Made by a program: the position numbers and the translations under genes
Notes under the pieces: model-generated
Told to the model about the DNA's origin: nothing
Database searches by the model: none
The model's input: only the letters and a program-made list of their open reading frames with translations
NCBI RefSeq assembly: GCF_016587355.1
Contig: NZ_BNJF01000008.1
Location: 62,001 to 126,000 of the forward strand
Source of the DNA: Ktedonospora formicarum
Lineage (GTDB): Bacteria > Chloroflexota > Ktedonobacteria > Ktedonobacterales > Ktedonobacteraceae
Reading direction: 5' to 3'
DNA: 64,000 nucleotides
Shown: positions 33,448 through 42,571 of the stretch, in pieces
How positions within the stretch are numbered: position 1 is the stretch's first letter
Layout of the letters: each line of letters begins with the position of its first letter

Positions 33448-33774
33448 AAAACATGTTCCCACCACCATACCGGTCTCACACGCATCAACGCGACTGCTCC
33501 AGACTCCCGTCAAGCGCCAACTCACACAAGAGGCTCTCATAGCGCCCAGAGTACTTCGTGTGCACCTTCCTCGATATGAGAAACCCACTCCACTAGACTC
33601 GCCTATAATACAAGTGCACGCCTCCATGACCTCAGATGGATTCTGCTCCCTTGAAGGGAAGAAACGCTCATCGTCATTGAGAGGACTTTTCTCAACTAGC
33701 ATGCACGGTATTGGAATCGTGCTGCTGGCTTGTCTTCCTCACGGAGAAACTGCTCTGCTTCTTTATGAGAGGCG
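33448..33774. other. Intergenic, no gene recognised
   Basis: No frame with a ribosome binding site. It lies between the repeat block and the leftward FMN reductase gene's 3' end. Confidence 0.35.
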
Positions 33775-34305
33775 TTATTCGCCTGCAATTGCTCGCGCCA
33801 GCGCTTCAAGAATCGCTTTGAGGTCTTTTACAGTAGCCTCATCTGCGACGTTTCCATGAGCATCGACTTTCGCACGAGCATTAAAGATACTAAGAGTTCC
33901 CCCCTCTGCCACTTTCGCGTTCAAGGCTTGTAGCGTGAGTAAGAGGGAGGCAAGCGCACGCTCTCCTCCTCCAGGTGAGGCACTGATCGCGACGAGGGGC
34001 TTCCCATGTAAATCACCTGAAGAAACTGTCCAATCGAGAGCGTTTTTCAGAGAGCCAGGCATACCATAGGCATATTCTGGCGTACAGATAAGGACGCCAT
34101 CAGATGATTGAATTTGAGCGCGCAGCTCTTTCACTGACGCAGGTGCATCATCTCCGTCAAGTTCAGGACTAAATGGTGGTAAGGTTCCAAGCTCGGTATA
34201 GATCATGATGTGCATGTTCTCAGGGGCTAGAGTTGTTGCCGCCCGCACGAGAGAGGTGTTCGTTGAAGAGATCCGAAGACTTCCAGAGATTGCCAGGATA
34301 CGCAT
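33775..34305 (-). CDS. NAD(P)H-dependent FMN reductase
   Basis: The start at 34305 gives MRILAISGSLRISSTNTSLV, the flavodoxin-like phosphate-binding loop G-S-L-R-x-x-S-x-N of NADPH-dependent FMN reductases. The 176-residue product continues with YTELGTLPPFSPELD, the signature GVLICTPEYAYGMPGSLKNA followed by LDWTVSS, and KPLVAISASPGGGERALASL. Length and motifs fit the azoreductase/ArsH/SsuE-like superfamily. An upstream Met (34371) has no ribosome binding site. It is a single gene; the role could be quinone, chromate or azo reduction. Cytoplasmic. Confidence 0.9.
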   Translation of the reverse strand: MRILAISGSLRISSTNTSLVRAATTLAPENMHIMIYTELGTLPPFSPELDGDDAPASVKELRAQIQSSDGVLICTPEYAYGMPGSLKNALDWTVSSGDLHGKPLVAISASPGGGERALASLLLTLQALNAKVAEGGTLSIFNARAKVDAHGNVADEATVKDLKAILEALARAIAGE

Positions 34306-34416
34306 ATGTCTCACTCTTTCAGCTTGTAATTGTTTATGTTGGGCAAATAGCATGTGCCATTGCTCTTTCATATCGCCACTCTACCTCTTCAAGTTAGCTT
34401 TAAGTCAAGAGGCGAG

Positions 34417-34668
34417 ATGGTCTTTACCGATAGAGGATTCGCTCGTGCTGGGACGCTGATACCTGGAGCAGGAGGAAACACACGCGCCTGGCTGATCCTC
34501 TCATTTGCTGATTTTGCTCCGCGCCTCGCACTCCGTTGCTTACGAATCCTGCAAGAGAGATTTCCTGTTCATGGAGGAGAAGAGGTATACGACGAGTGGG
34601 GCTTTGAACGTTTGGGCACCTCTCGTCAGCGTGTGCTGGGCTTGCTCCGCCGTGCCATGGATGCCTGA
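34417..34668 (+). CDS. Small hypothetical protein
   Basis: The frame from ATG 34417 encodes 84 residues with a predicted helical C-terminal half (FADFAPRLALRCLRILQERF, FERLGTSRQRVLGLLRRAMD). No ribosome binding site better than GGCGAG is visible and no family was recognised. Codon use looks coding-like. It may be a fragment. Confidence 0.35.
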   Translation: MVFTDRGFARAGTLIPGAGGNTRAWLILSFADFAPRLALRCLRILQERFPVHGGEEVYDEWGFERLGTSRQRVLGLLRRAMDA

Positions 34669-34927
34669 TCTATCTTTCCTCCTGGCAGGAGGCGTGGAGA
34701 ATGAGCACTCTCGATCTAGTCGGTCTGGCAAGGAGTGCGTGGTGGCTGTGGTGAACACCCCGCCACCACCACCACAGCATGTCTCCTCCTCGCACATCCG
34801 TGTGCAGGGCGACCAATACCCCTCAATGACGAGAAGAATTACAGGGGTACAGAGAAGGTACGTCCATCTCGTCTCCACCTCCCTCAAAGCGAGAGAGGAA
34901 AAAAGATGCAAGAGACTCACACAGCAA

Positions 34928-34980
34928 CCATCTTCTCGTCCGGCACGGACGTTCTCTTTCAGTGTCGGACGAGAAGATGG
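34928..34980. repeat. 15-bp inverted repeat downstream of the telomere-resolvase gene
   Basis: CCATCTTCTCGTCCG (34928-34942) is perfectly complementary to 34966-34980. Inside, CGTCCG-GCA-CGGACG forms a second small palindrome, so the core hexamer occurs three times. It lies 50 bases beyond the end of the protelomerase-like gene. It is a possible terminator for that gene or a recognition site. Confidence 0.6.
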
Positions 34981-35029
34981 GCTTCAAGGCGACCTGAGGA
35001 GACGCGTGAGGGAAAGCCTCCTTTGCCTC

Positions 35030-36874
35030 TCAATGTGAGGAAGCTTCCTCTTCTTCAGGCTTCCCCCAGGGGAACGAGGTCGGCTCCTCAGCGATGTGGA
35101 TCATCTCCGTGATGGGTTCGGGCTTGCGGTTGAATGAGGGCTTAATCTCCAGGCGCGCATGATGCGCCTTAATCTCCTCCTCATGCGTTTCGAGATAGGC
35201 ATTGATGGCTTCCTTGCGCCCACCAACCAGCTTCTGGATCGCAAGCGTGGTAATATACCAGCGCTCCAACGGACGGCGCGTCTCATTCCACTGCATGAGT
35301 GTATGCACGGCCCGACGATAGCGCTCATTCCCTGCTTCAGGAGCCTTCATTCCCGCCAGTTTGGACGTAGGCATGGCGCCGTAGCGTTCGCTGTCGTGTC
35401 GCCTCGCCTGGCTGCGCAGATGGCGTGCCTCCCGCTCCCCTGCCGCAACAAGATAGGACAAGAGATCGGACGTTCCCGTCTGGGCCATCCCTTCCCGTAA
35501 GAGGGCAGCCGTCTCTGCTGGGAGATTGAGGTGCTCTAGCGACAATGAGACCTTCCCATCCTGACGCACCACGCTGCCCTGCACTTGCTCCCCCAGGCGC
35601 TCCTGCTGCTCATAGGCCGCAAAGGCGCGGCGCAAGAGTTCATCATCCTTCACCTCACGCTTGACCTGGCGAGCAATCTCTTCCCGTAGATCATCACCCC
35701 AGGCTCGCGTCTGAATCGTCGGCTTGAACGTCGAATATCCTGTCTTGTTCTCTTTGGCCGCCTTCTTTCGCCCTTTCTTGAGCATGATCACAGGGTGAAG
35801 CTGTTCTGGGTGCGTGCTCTCTGCCCATGTCATGTACTCCTTGTGGAACACATCAAGCACCGTGACACCAGGCTGCCCTAACCGTACGCCCTGGCGTCCG
35901 TCAATGTTGCCATCCTTGTCGGCAATCTTATAATCCGCATAGTTGGCATGGCTGGCATAATTGAGGCGGATCTTCTCCACCTCTTCAGGTGGAGTCCCGG
36001 CTTCTACTCGTGGCTCCAAGACAAACCGATGGCCCTGAATTTGTGCCATATACGTGATGTCGGCCACTGGTGGAGGCGCGTACCAGAAGCAGGCAATGCG
36101 GGCATACATCCCTCGGAAGTTATGCACACTCACCTTCTCGCGCGTGGCTCGCACCAGCTCCTCCAGGTCCCCATATCGGCGTTCGACGGCCTCGTTCACC
36201 GCCTTGCCATACTTCTGACTCACCTGCTCGATCTCCAGGTCTGTGGTGTCTACCAGGGCGCGTAACCGCTGTACCGCCTCGACCACCAGGAACGCTCGCA
36301 CCAGGGTTGGGATCTCATAGCGTTCTGGCTCCCGACCACGTCCTTTCACCTGCCCCTCAAACCACACCGTATACGCCTCCTTCACCGTGAAACGTCCCGT
36401 CTTCATGATCTCGGCCAGCCGCCGACCCGTACACACGGCAATCCCCACCACCAGGTCGGCCCACTCCGGCGAAAAGAGCAAGGACAAGGCTCGCTCCACC
36501 AGCGCATCGGGGTCTTTGAGCAACACTTGCTGCGTGAGTCGATCCTGCGTTACGCCCTGCGTACGCGCATTCATCTGCACCCACTCCCCTTCCGAGAGGT
36601 TGAAGACTCGCAGCCCGATATGTTCTGGCTCCCCCGTCCGGGGATTCTCCCAGCTATTCTCCTGCGTCAAAGGCAACAGGCGGATCAAATGGCGCACCTG
36701 CGTGATCGGTTTGCGCAATGAATCACCCGCCAGTCCCCGCTCGCTCTTCCACCAGTTCAGTTCACGCTCCCACACCTCTCGCAATTGCGTCTCCTGCGCC
36801 ACTGTGGCACCGCTCACCACTGGCTCCAAGACCTCACTCCAACGCCGCTGCACCCAGCCTAAAATCGCTGCCAT
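35030..36874 (-). CDS. Telomere resolvase (protelomerase)-like tyrosine recombinase
   Basis: The ATG at 36874 follows AAGGAGGAGAGAGG, giving 614 residues. The central ~200 residues match the catalytic core of hairpin-telomere resolvases (TelN, TelK, ResT). Arg sits in GIAVCTGRRLAEIMKTGRF. Lys sits in VWFEGQVKGRG exactly 25 residues later, the Arg-Lys spacing recalled for TelK and ResT. YEIPTLVRAF follows. Arg is in SVHNFRGMYARIA, His in YMAQIQGHRF, and the nucleophile is one of the Tyr residues in NYASHANYADYKI. Large N- and C-terminal domains surround the core; the C-terminal ~250 residues are charged and helical. These enzymes cut a palindromic site and seal each end as a covalent hairpin, maintaining linear replicons. 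No neighbouring replication genes are visible. The alternative is an unusual integrase; I favour resolvase. Confidence 0.72.
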   Translation of the reverse strand: MAAILGWVQRRWSEVLEPVVSGATVAQETQLREVWERELNWWKSERGLAGDSLRKPITQVRHLIRLLPLTQENSWENPRTGEPEHIGLRVFNLSEGEWVQMNARTQGVTQDRLTQQVLLKDPDALVERALSLLFSPEWADLVVGIAVCTGRRLAEIMKTGRFTVKEAYTVWFEGQVKGRGREPERYEIPTLVRAFLVVEAVQRLRALVDTTDLEIEQVSQKYGKAVNEAVERRYGDLEELVRATREKVSVHNFRGMYARIACFWYAPPPVADITYMAQIQGHRFVLEPRVEAGTPPEEVEKIRLNYASHANYADYKIADKDGNIDGRQGVRLGQPGVTVLDVFHKEYMTWAESTHPEQLHPVIMLKKGRKKAAKENKTGYSTFKPTIQTRAWGDDLREEIARQVKREVKDDELLRRAFAAYEQQERLGEQVQGSVVRQDGKVSLSLEHLNLPAETAALLREGMAQTGTSDLLSYLVAAGEREARHLRSQARRHDSERYGAMPTSKLAGMKAPEAGNERYRRAVHTLMQWNETRRPLERWYITTLAIQKLVGGRKEAINAYLETHEEEIKAHHARLEIKPSFNRKPEPITEMIHIAEEPTSFPWGKPEEEEASSH

Positions 36875-37228
36875 TGCCTCTCTCCTCCTTCTGATGCCCA
36901 CTCGTGTCCTGCCTGCAACATCGCCTGTCACAGTTCCCTGCCTTCGCGTCTTTACACAGTATATCTTGTTCCTTTGTTACTGTCAAGTAGAAACTCTTTA
37001 TGCCACAAAGGGAAAAGTGAGGCATGCCTTCCCCTTCTCCTCGCTCCACGACTCAAGATTGCAAGCTTGGTAGGAAAGAAGTAGAATGGCAGGACCTCGC
37101 TCCACAGTGGCAGGTCACGTTCACAGCAGAATGAAAGGCACGCAAAAGGACATGCGTATTTTTGATGAATATCTTTCACCATCCTGGGAAAATCCAGTAC
37201 CTCTTGCGAAAGAACCACGTATTGGATC
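36875..37228. other. Upstream region of the resolvase gene
   Basis: Holds the resolvase ribosome binding site (36876-36890) and presumably its promoter. No long perfect palindrome that would be an obvious telomere site was seen. It ends at the ISKra4 left terminal repeat. Confidence 0.4.
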
Positions 37229-39089
37229 GGGTGCGGCAAGTTTTTTTGCGTTGAGCGTGATCCAGGGAAGAACGTGGTGCTACAAGAGAACCATCGGCAA
37301 AACGACAGCAAGAGAAGGAGCACCAATGGATGAACAAGCTTGGCAGGCAAAGAGTGTCGAGATCCTGACGGAGATCAAGGAGTGGCGACAAGCGCATCCC
37401 CAAGCCACCTTTGTGGAAATCGAAGAGGAGGTGCATGCTCACCTGATGGAACTGGAAGCTCACATCTTGCAAGATGCGGCTTCGGCGAGCGAGCGCCGAG
37501 CATGGGGCCAATCGACGGGCACACCTGCTCCGTTGTGCCCCACCTGTGCGCTTCCTCTGCAGGCACGAGGCCAGCGAGAGCGAACGCTGCACGGCAATGG
37601 AGGCCAAAGCGTGACCTTGAAGCGAAACTATGGCATCTGCCCCAGATGTGGGGCCGGTCTTTTTCCCCCTCGATGAGGAGCTCGGGCTGCTGCCAGGCCA
37701 TCTGGCGCTCCGGCAACAAGAACACCTGACGCACCTGGCATGCTTCATGCCCTTCGAGAAAGCCGCTCAGATGCTTGAAACGCTCCTCGGAGTGCGAACG
37801 ACCAAGGAGACCGCCCGTTCTCTGACCGAGCGCATGAGTGCCTGCATGGAAGTAGCCTACGCTGCTGACAATGAGGCCCCCTCCTTTCCTCCTCTCACTG
37901 ATCAGCCTGCTCCACAACGGTATGTCCTGAGTGCTGATGGGCCATGATTTCTCTGGTCCACAAGCAGTGGGCCGAAGTACGTACTCTGGCCATTGGAGAA
38001 CCTCACGTAGGACCGGATACTGATGGTGAACCGGAGATCCATGTGGGGCGCCTCTCGTATGTGTCCCGTCTCTGTGATGCCTTCACCTTTCTCCAACATG
38101 TCGCAGGGGAGATCCGACGGCGCAAGGTTCTGGAGGCGAGGGAAGTGTGTAGCGTCACCGACGGAGCCGAGTGGTGTCAAAACGTAACGGCGAGCTATCG
38201 ACCTGATGCCTTGCGCATCTTGGATTTTCCGCATGCAGCAGAACACCTGAGCCAGATGCTCGAAACCTTGGAACATGCTGGCGTGCGTTTTCCTGATCGC
38301 ATGCTGGAGCGCTGTTTACATGTGCTCAAGCACCGAGGACCTGGTGCGTTGCTGCGCATGGCAGGCCGATTGGAGAGCGATCTCATGCAGCAAAAGGGGA
38401 TTGGGGAACATCTGGACTACCTGCGCAAGCGTGAGGCGTTGATGCAGTATCCAGCTTTTCGCGCACAGGGCTGGCCCATCGGCTCAGGCATGGTGGAAAG
38501 TGCTAATAAACTGGTCGTGCATGCCCGTCTGAAAGGATCGGGCATGCATTGGCTGCGTAGCCATGTCAATCCCCTGCTAACCTTACGCATGGCCGTGTGC
38601 AATGACCGCTGGCAGGAGATGTGGCAAAAGGCCATCCGTCAGCAACACATGGGGGACGCATGCCAACGCAGTGCCATTGCTGAGTCTGAGGTCCAAGCTT
38701 CCCTGACAGGAACCTCTTCTCCTTCGGTTTCCGCCCTTCCCCTCGTTGCTCCATCGAGGCCTCGCGCGCTTCCTCCTGAGCCTCCGTCACACGCAAAGGC
38801 TGCCGCTCCTCCTCTCACGCCCCTTCCACCGGTCCATCCCATCCTCCCGTCTCCTTCTCCCCGTCCTCCCGCGCATCTACAGGTCCCTGTTGCCCCTCAA
38901 CAGTCAGATACCTGCCCCTGTGGGATGCCGCTGATCCGCTTCAAGGGACACCGCACCAAGGAGTACTGTTCTCATCGGTGTCGCCAACGGGCGTACTGTC
39001 AGCGGCAAGCGATGAAGCGCTGGGAACAATGGAAATCGATCGTGTCCTTCTGATCAGGAGAGGCTCAGCGCAAAAAAACTTACCTCCCC
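37229..39089. mobile_element. ISKra4-family insertion sequence
   Basis: The left end GGGTGCGGCAAGTTTTTTTG (37229 onward) and right end CAAAAAAACTTACCTCCCC (to 39089) are imperfect inverted repeats sharing AAGTTTTTTTGCG. One broken transposase gene lies between them. The right end abuts the stop codon of the convergent gene at 39089. Another copy of the left end lies inverted at 40119-40142. Confidence 0.8.
37326..39053 (+). pseudogene. ISKra4-family transposase with two single-base frameshifts
   Basis: From ATG 37326 (behind AGAAGGAG): MDEQAWQAKSVEILTEIKEW, then a zinc-ribbon-like CPTCALPLQ ... YGICPRCGAGLFP. One extra C in the five C at 37665-37669 shifts the frame; it continues LDEELGLLPGHLALRQQEHL to VLSADG. 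One G too few at 37939-37941 shifts again; it continues AMISLVHKQWAEVRTLAIGE to 39053. The last part contains the DDE text SVTDGAEWCQNV, RILDFPHAAEHLSQML and SGMVESANKLVVHARLKG. A Pro-rich linker and a second Cys cluster (CPCGMPLIRF ... YCSHRCRQRAYC) follow. All domains survive; only the two indels prevent translation. Confidence 0.88.
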
Positions 39090-39778
39090 TAATCTGTTGA
39101 CCACTCCAGGATATCAACAGCTTCGGCAAGATCATTGCCCCAAGATTCATCGATAAAGCGATCAAAACCTTCTTCAAGTGCCGCCTTCGTGGCAGGTTCA
39201 CGGAACCATTGTTGAATCTGTTGGTGCTTCTGGAACTGCCCCTGCCAGATGTTGCCACAAATAAACCATGCGAGGTGGCGTAACGCGTAGGGTGTGCGTC
39301 TGCTGCGCCAATCATTCAGGAATGGGATGTAATCGTCAAGAATGGGTGACAACTCTCCCAGCAGGACGTCAGGCGAGGAAGGGGATTGCGGTAGGTCGCG
39401 CAAGGAAGCGTCCCAGAGTTGCAATACAAGAACCATGATCGGTTGACGCTCGCCCTCTGGCCATCTTTCAAAATTTGCATAGTTCAATTTGCTACAAATG
39501 TAATCGAGATACGGGAAGCGATGGGAAACGACCAATTCAAGCATGCGTGGCAGAAAATGTTTCAAATCGTTCACATCTCCCCAGGTGGTGAGAGCTTTGA
39601 GTGTGTAGCGCCGAAGATCCTCTTCGGTAAGTTCGCGTAGGGGTTTTGAGGCGATTCGCTCTTGGTCCTCGTGTGAAACGCAATGTGGGCAGCCTTCCAC
39701 AGGATGGTGCAGGAGATAGCTTGCAAAGGTCGTATAGATATGCTCGATTGTTTCTTGCAGTGTTATCGTAGCATTCAT
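39089..39778 (-). CDS. Conserved-looking hypothetical protein
   Basis: The ATG at 39778 follows AGAAGG at good spacing, giving 229 residues. It contains a Cys/His-like HPVEGCPHCVSHEDQERIAS segment that could bind a metal. Helical stretches follow (RRYTLKALTTWGDVNDLKHF, LPRMLELVVSHRFPYLDYI). No signal peptide or membrane segment. I do not recognise a named family. The last codons run to a TAG whose G is the first base of the ISKra4 end, so the natural C-terminus may have been cut off by that insertion. Confidence 0.65.
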   Translation of the reverse strand: MNATITLQETIEHIYTTFASYLLHHPVEGCPHCVSHEDQERIASKPLRELTEEDLRRYTLKALTTWGDVNDLKHFLPRMLELVVSHRFPYLDYICSKLNYANFERWPEGERQPIMVLVLQLWDASLRDLPQSPSSPDVLLGELSPILDDYIPFLNDWRSRRTPYALRHLAWFICGNIWQGQFQKHQQIQQWFREPATKAALEEGFDRFIDESWGNDLAEAVDILEWSTD

Positions 39779-40118
39779 ACTGCTCAACCTTCTGAAATAC
39801 CTTGCCTTTTCCAGTTGGGACGATCATCAGCATCTCTGCTGCACGAGCGGTAGATGAAGCGTTCTTACGGCCAATCAGCTAGCGATAAAGAACGCAATTT
39901 ACAACTCTCACAGGGAGTATACCAGATGGAGAGCGCCATTCCCAGAGACATTCATACCTGAGCTCACGCTTCGCGCCGAGTGCTCGCTCTTTCTTCACCC
40001 TAAAACCTGCTCGCTCTTCTTCGCCTGAATTACCAGTTGGAAACACTAGCGTTGTCATCCGGTCCATGAGTGCTCGAGGATCATTGTAGTACGGTGCTTT
40101 TTCCTGGGCTCTGCCTCA

Positions 40119-40142
40119 CGCAAAAAAACTTGCCGCACCCTA
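40119..40142 (-). repeat. Orphan ISKra4 left end
   Basis: CACGCAAAAAAACTTGCCGC followed by ACCC is the complement of the ISKra4 left terminal repeat at 37229-37250. No transposase is attached. With the element at 37229-39089 it forms an inverted pair around the gene at 39089-39778. Confidence 0.65.
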
Positions 40143-40290
40143 TTGGATCATGGACTGAACTGCTTTCTCCTGCCCAGAAAAAAGCACTTCCTTTAGACAC
40201 ATTTCCCATCATTGATGATTTTGAAGTGGCCCTTTTCCAACACCACAGGTATTCAGAAACTGGGGCGGGCGGAAAGATTGGGGATATCAT

Positions 40291-40635
40291 ATGGGCTTCT
40301 TCAGTCAACAGCGAGGGCTACTCGCCTATTTTGGCCTCATCGGCCATGCTGTCATTGATTACTCTCAAGACACTTTCACCGGCATTCCATTCGACTTTTG
40401 GGATTGGGAGCAAGGGTGAGAGCAAGTCATCTTTGAGCATGGGGAGTATATCTACTCGCTTGAAGGCGATGCCGACGATCATACCTGTGGGTACCATTGT
40501 TGGTTTCGCGTGAGAACAGAACGCTCTCTCGCTGAATGGCTCTTGGCTCTTGAGGCTTCTCGCCAAATCGTTCGTCACAGACAAGAAGAACACGAGCACA
40601 TGCCTTCGTCCCTTCAAAGCACTGAATCTGAGTGA
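40291..40635 (+). pseudogene. Unrecognised gene remnant with one in-frame TGA
   Basis: From ATG 40291 the frame reads MGFFSQQRGLLAYFGLIGHA, VIDYSQDTFTGIPFDFWDWE, then TGA at 40417, then EQVIFEHGEYIYSLEGDADD through LAEWLLALEASRQIV to TGA at 40633. The text is protein-like on both sides of the stop. No family recognised; it may be a recent pseudogene. Confidence 0.45.
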
Positions 40636-40852
40636 GCAATAACGGAGGCGCGATCGGCGTCTATCAGCAGCAGCTCCGTTCCATATGCCATCAGGCTCTG
40701 GCGACGCCGTCGGCTTCGCGGCAAGATGCATGCGCTCGAAGCGTCACTCACACTGACGATGCACCGTCTCGAGGATCTTGAGCACTCCCCTGAAGAATCA
40801 CCCTTCCTCGCCGCGCTCACAGACACAGCAGACCCGTACAGTATCTTAAAAT

Positions 40853-40900
40853 GATGACTTCTCGGCAGAGAAGTCATCCGTTCAGACGGCCAGCCGTCTG
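40853..40900 (-). ncRNA. Twin hairpins at the tnpB 3' end (candidate guide-RNA region)
   Basis: GATGACTTCTC and its complement form an 11-bp stem with loop GGCA (40853-40878). CAGACGGC and its complement form an 8-bp stem (40883-40900) overlapping the tnpB stop. On the minus strand both lie at the end of the gene, where tnpB elements encode the scaffold of the guide RNA and the transposon right end. A terminator role for the first hairpin is an alternative. Confidence 0.5.
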
Positions 40901-42117
40901 GGGAGTACTGCCGCTCCCGCTACTCCTCGCCCCACTTGCAAAGGGTCGGAGCTACTTTTGCGCAAGATGTTGTAGGATCCGTTGAGATCGGCATGGATGA
41001 GGCGTCCATCCCCGGCGCGATACCAACTGCGAGCCACACGCTTGCCTGAGAACACCTGCTTCTCAGCCGCGCTCGCCTCATAGGATGGGATGGGATCGCC
41101 ATCCGGATAACTGGCCTTGCTGGTGTAACTTTCCTCTTGAAGAATGACCCTGATCCCAACCAGCTGCGCCTTGTAGGTCAACTGCTCAAGAAAACGGGCA
41201 TGGGGAAGCTGCACAAACTGCTGGTTGTTCCTGCGCCCCAGGCGCACCTCCTGTTTCCACAAGGGGTTCTTGCCTATTACCAGCGTCCCGATGCCTTCGC
41301 TCACCAGCAGATCAATGATCCGACGGCTGGCCGTGTGCAGATACCCATCCACACGGCGATTGCGCTTCGTCGTCACACGATCCAGGTGCCGCGAGGTCCA
41401 TCGCTTCTCATGCGCGAGGCGTTGCTGCTGCTTGGCACGCTCTTTGTTGTAGCCCTGATTGAGGCTTTTGAGAGGTTTGCCACTCACCAGGCGAGGCACA
41501 AAGCCGGGCTTGTCGCTGGTGATGGCGGCGAGTACATTGACGCCCACATCCACGGCGGCTCGAAGCGCTGGGTTGACCGCAGCCGGTTGGATCTCCCGCT
41601 CATAGACGACCTCCACCATGTAGCCATCAGCGCGTGCAATGATGCGAACCTGGCGGATAACCTCCCAGGGGAGTTGGGTCGCGATCTCGATGGGCAGTCC
41701 CGATGGAACCAGTGTGCCTGTGCGCTTGAAGGCCCTCTTGCCCAGGGCTTTCTTCTCGTAGACGAGCAAGAAGCGGCCCTTGGTTTTGTCGAGATAGCCA
41801 GGGATTTTGGGGCGTCCGATGAAGGCGGTGGGGTCTTGGCGGTATGCCTTCATGCCTTCAAAAAAGCCCCTCCAATTGTGGTGAAGCGCAATGAGGATGG
41901 CGTTACTGACCTTGCGAGGGAGGGCACAATAGGCGTCATGGTGTTTCAAGCGGTGGAAGATGGCAGGGTAAGGGAGATAGGTTCCCTCATGAAGGAAGGC
42001 TTGTCGGACGTGGTAATTGGCCTGGTTATACAGGTTTTTGGAAGCAAAGGCCGCCTGATCGATGAGAGCAAAGCGGGCATCATGCTGGCGAATGAGATGT
42101 CGTTCGACCAACTGCAT
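40882..42117 (-). CDS. tnpB: TnpB-family protein with VIGKN in place of the RuvC-II Glu
   Basis: The ATG at 42117 follows GGAGGCCACCAG; a GTG at 42168 is in frame but has no site. The 411-residue product has the N-terminal OrfB helix-turn-helix part (NLYNQANYHVRQAFLHEG), RuvC-I Asp in RAAVDVGVNVLAAITSDKP, and RuvC-III Asp in GRLIHADLNGSYNILRKSS. RuvC-II reads GTLVIGKNPLWKQE, where most TnpB proteins have V-x-E-D/N. The zinc-finger Cys pairs are absent; instead EESYTSKASYPDGDPIPSY occurs. This variant is recurrent among TnpB proteins, and EESYTSKAS probably supplies a relocated catalytic Glu. There is no tnpA partner. Intact frame. Confidence 0.85.
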   Translation of the reverse strand: MQLVERHLIRQHDARFALIDQAAFASKNLYNQANYHVRQAFLHEGTYLPYPAIFHRLKHHDAYCALPRKVSNAILIALHHNWRGFFEGMKAYRQDPTAFIGRPKIPGYLDKTKGRFLLVYEKKALGKRAFKRTGTLVPSGLPIEIATQLPWEVIRQVRIIARADGYMVEVVYEREIQPAAVNPALRAAVDVGVNVLAAITSDKPGFVPRLVSGKPLKSLNQGYNKERAKQQQRLAHEKRWTSRHLDRVTTKRNRRVDGYLHTASRRIIDLLVSEGIGTLVIGKNPLWKQEVRLGRRNNQQFVQLPHARFLEQLTYKAQLVGIRVILQEESYTSKASYPDGDPIPSYEASAAEKQVFSGKRVARSWYRAGDGRLIHADLNGSYNILRKSSSDPLQVGRGVAGAAVLPRRLAV

Positions 42118-42285
42118 CTGGTGGCCTCCTACCTTTGCAGCACCACATCCTTCAAGTCGATGGGTCACTTGCGTGTCATTTTCTAGAAGAACATGTTTTC
42201 CAATACCACTCTACCAGAGATGTCTCCAAGTGTCAACAGCTGACATGTTTTCTTAAAAACGTTTCTCACACCCCAGAGCGCCTCT

Positions 42286-42571
42286 GTGACCGCGCTCCTG
42301 GGATCGACAGAAGACGCAAAGCATGCCCTGGCCTACTTTGAAGCGCAGTTACCTGAACTCCATGCGCACTTGAGCAACGCCGCGGGCTGGTGTGAGGTCT
42401 TCTTTGTCCCCAAACGAAGCGTCACGCCCGAACTCCATGCCTTCCTCAAAGCCCTGGCAAGCCTGCGTGAACGGGGGCAGCCCATCCCTGATGCCCTGCC
42501 CTTCCTGCCGAGATCGTCTCCCTGCTCCTGCAGGGGACCTCACTCACCAACCTCCCGCGCCAGTATCACGA
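42286..42571 (+). pseudogene. Recurrent unknown family, copy 2 (N-terminal part, truncated)
   Basis: From GTG 42286: VTALLGSTEDAKHALAYFEA, LSNAAGWCEVFFVPKRSVTP, LHAFLKALASLRERGQPIPD. A shift within DALPFLP then moves reading to the frame with the QGTSLTNLPRQYHE text before unrelated sequence. It is about 85 percent identical at base level to 52906-53170. Function unknown; broken. Confidence 0.65.

Noticed and set aside
34737-34790. GTGGTGG / CACCACC inverted text as a regulatory hairpin.
   Set aside because: It is low-complexity GT/AC-rich sequence that pairs in many registers, with no defined stem.
33775-36874. FMN reductase, small hypothetical and telomere resolvase as one functional operon.
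   Set aside because: The FMN reductase is ~700 bases from the resolvase, separated by an opposite-strand frame and a hairpin, and there is no functional link.
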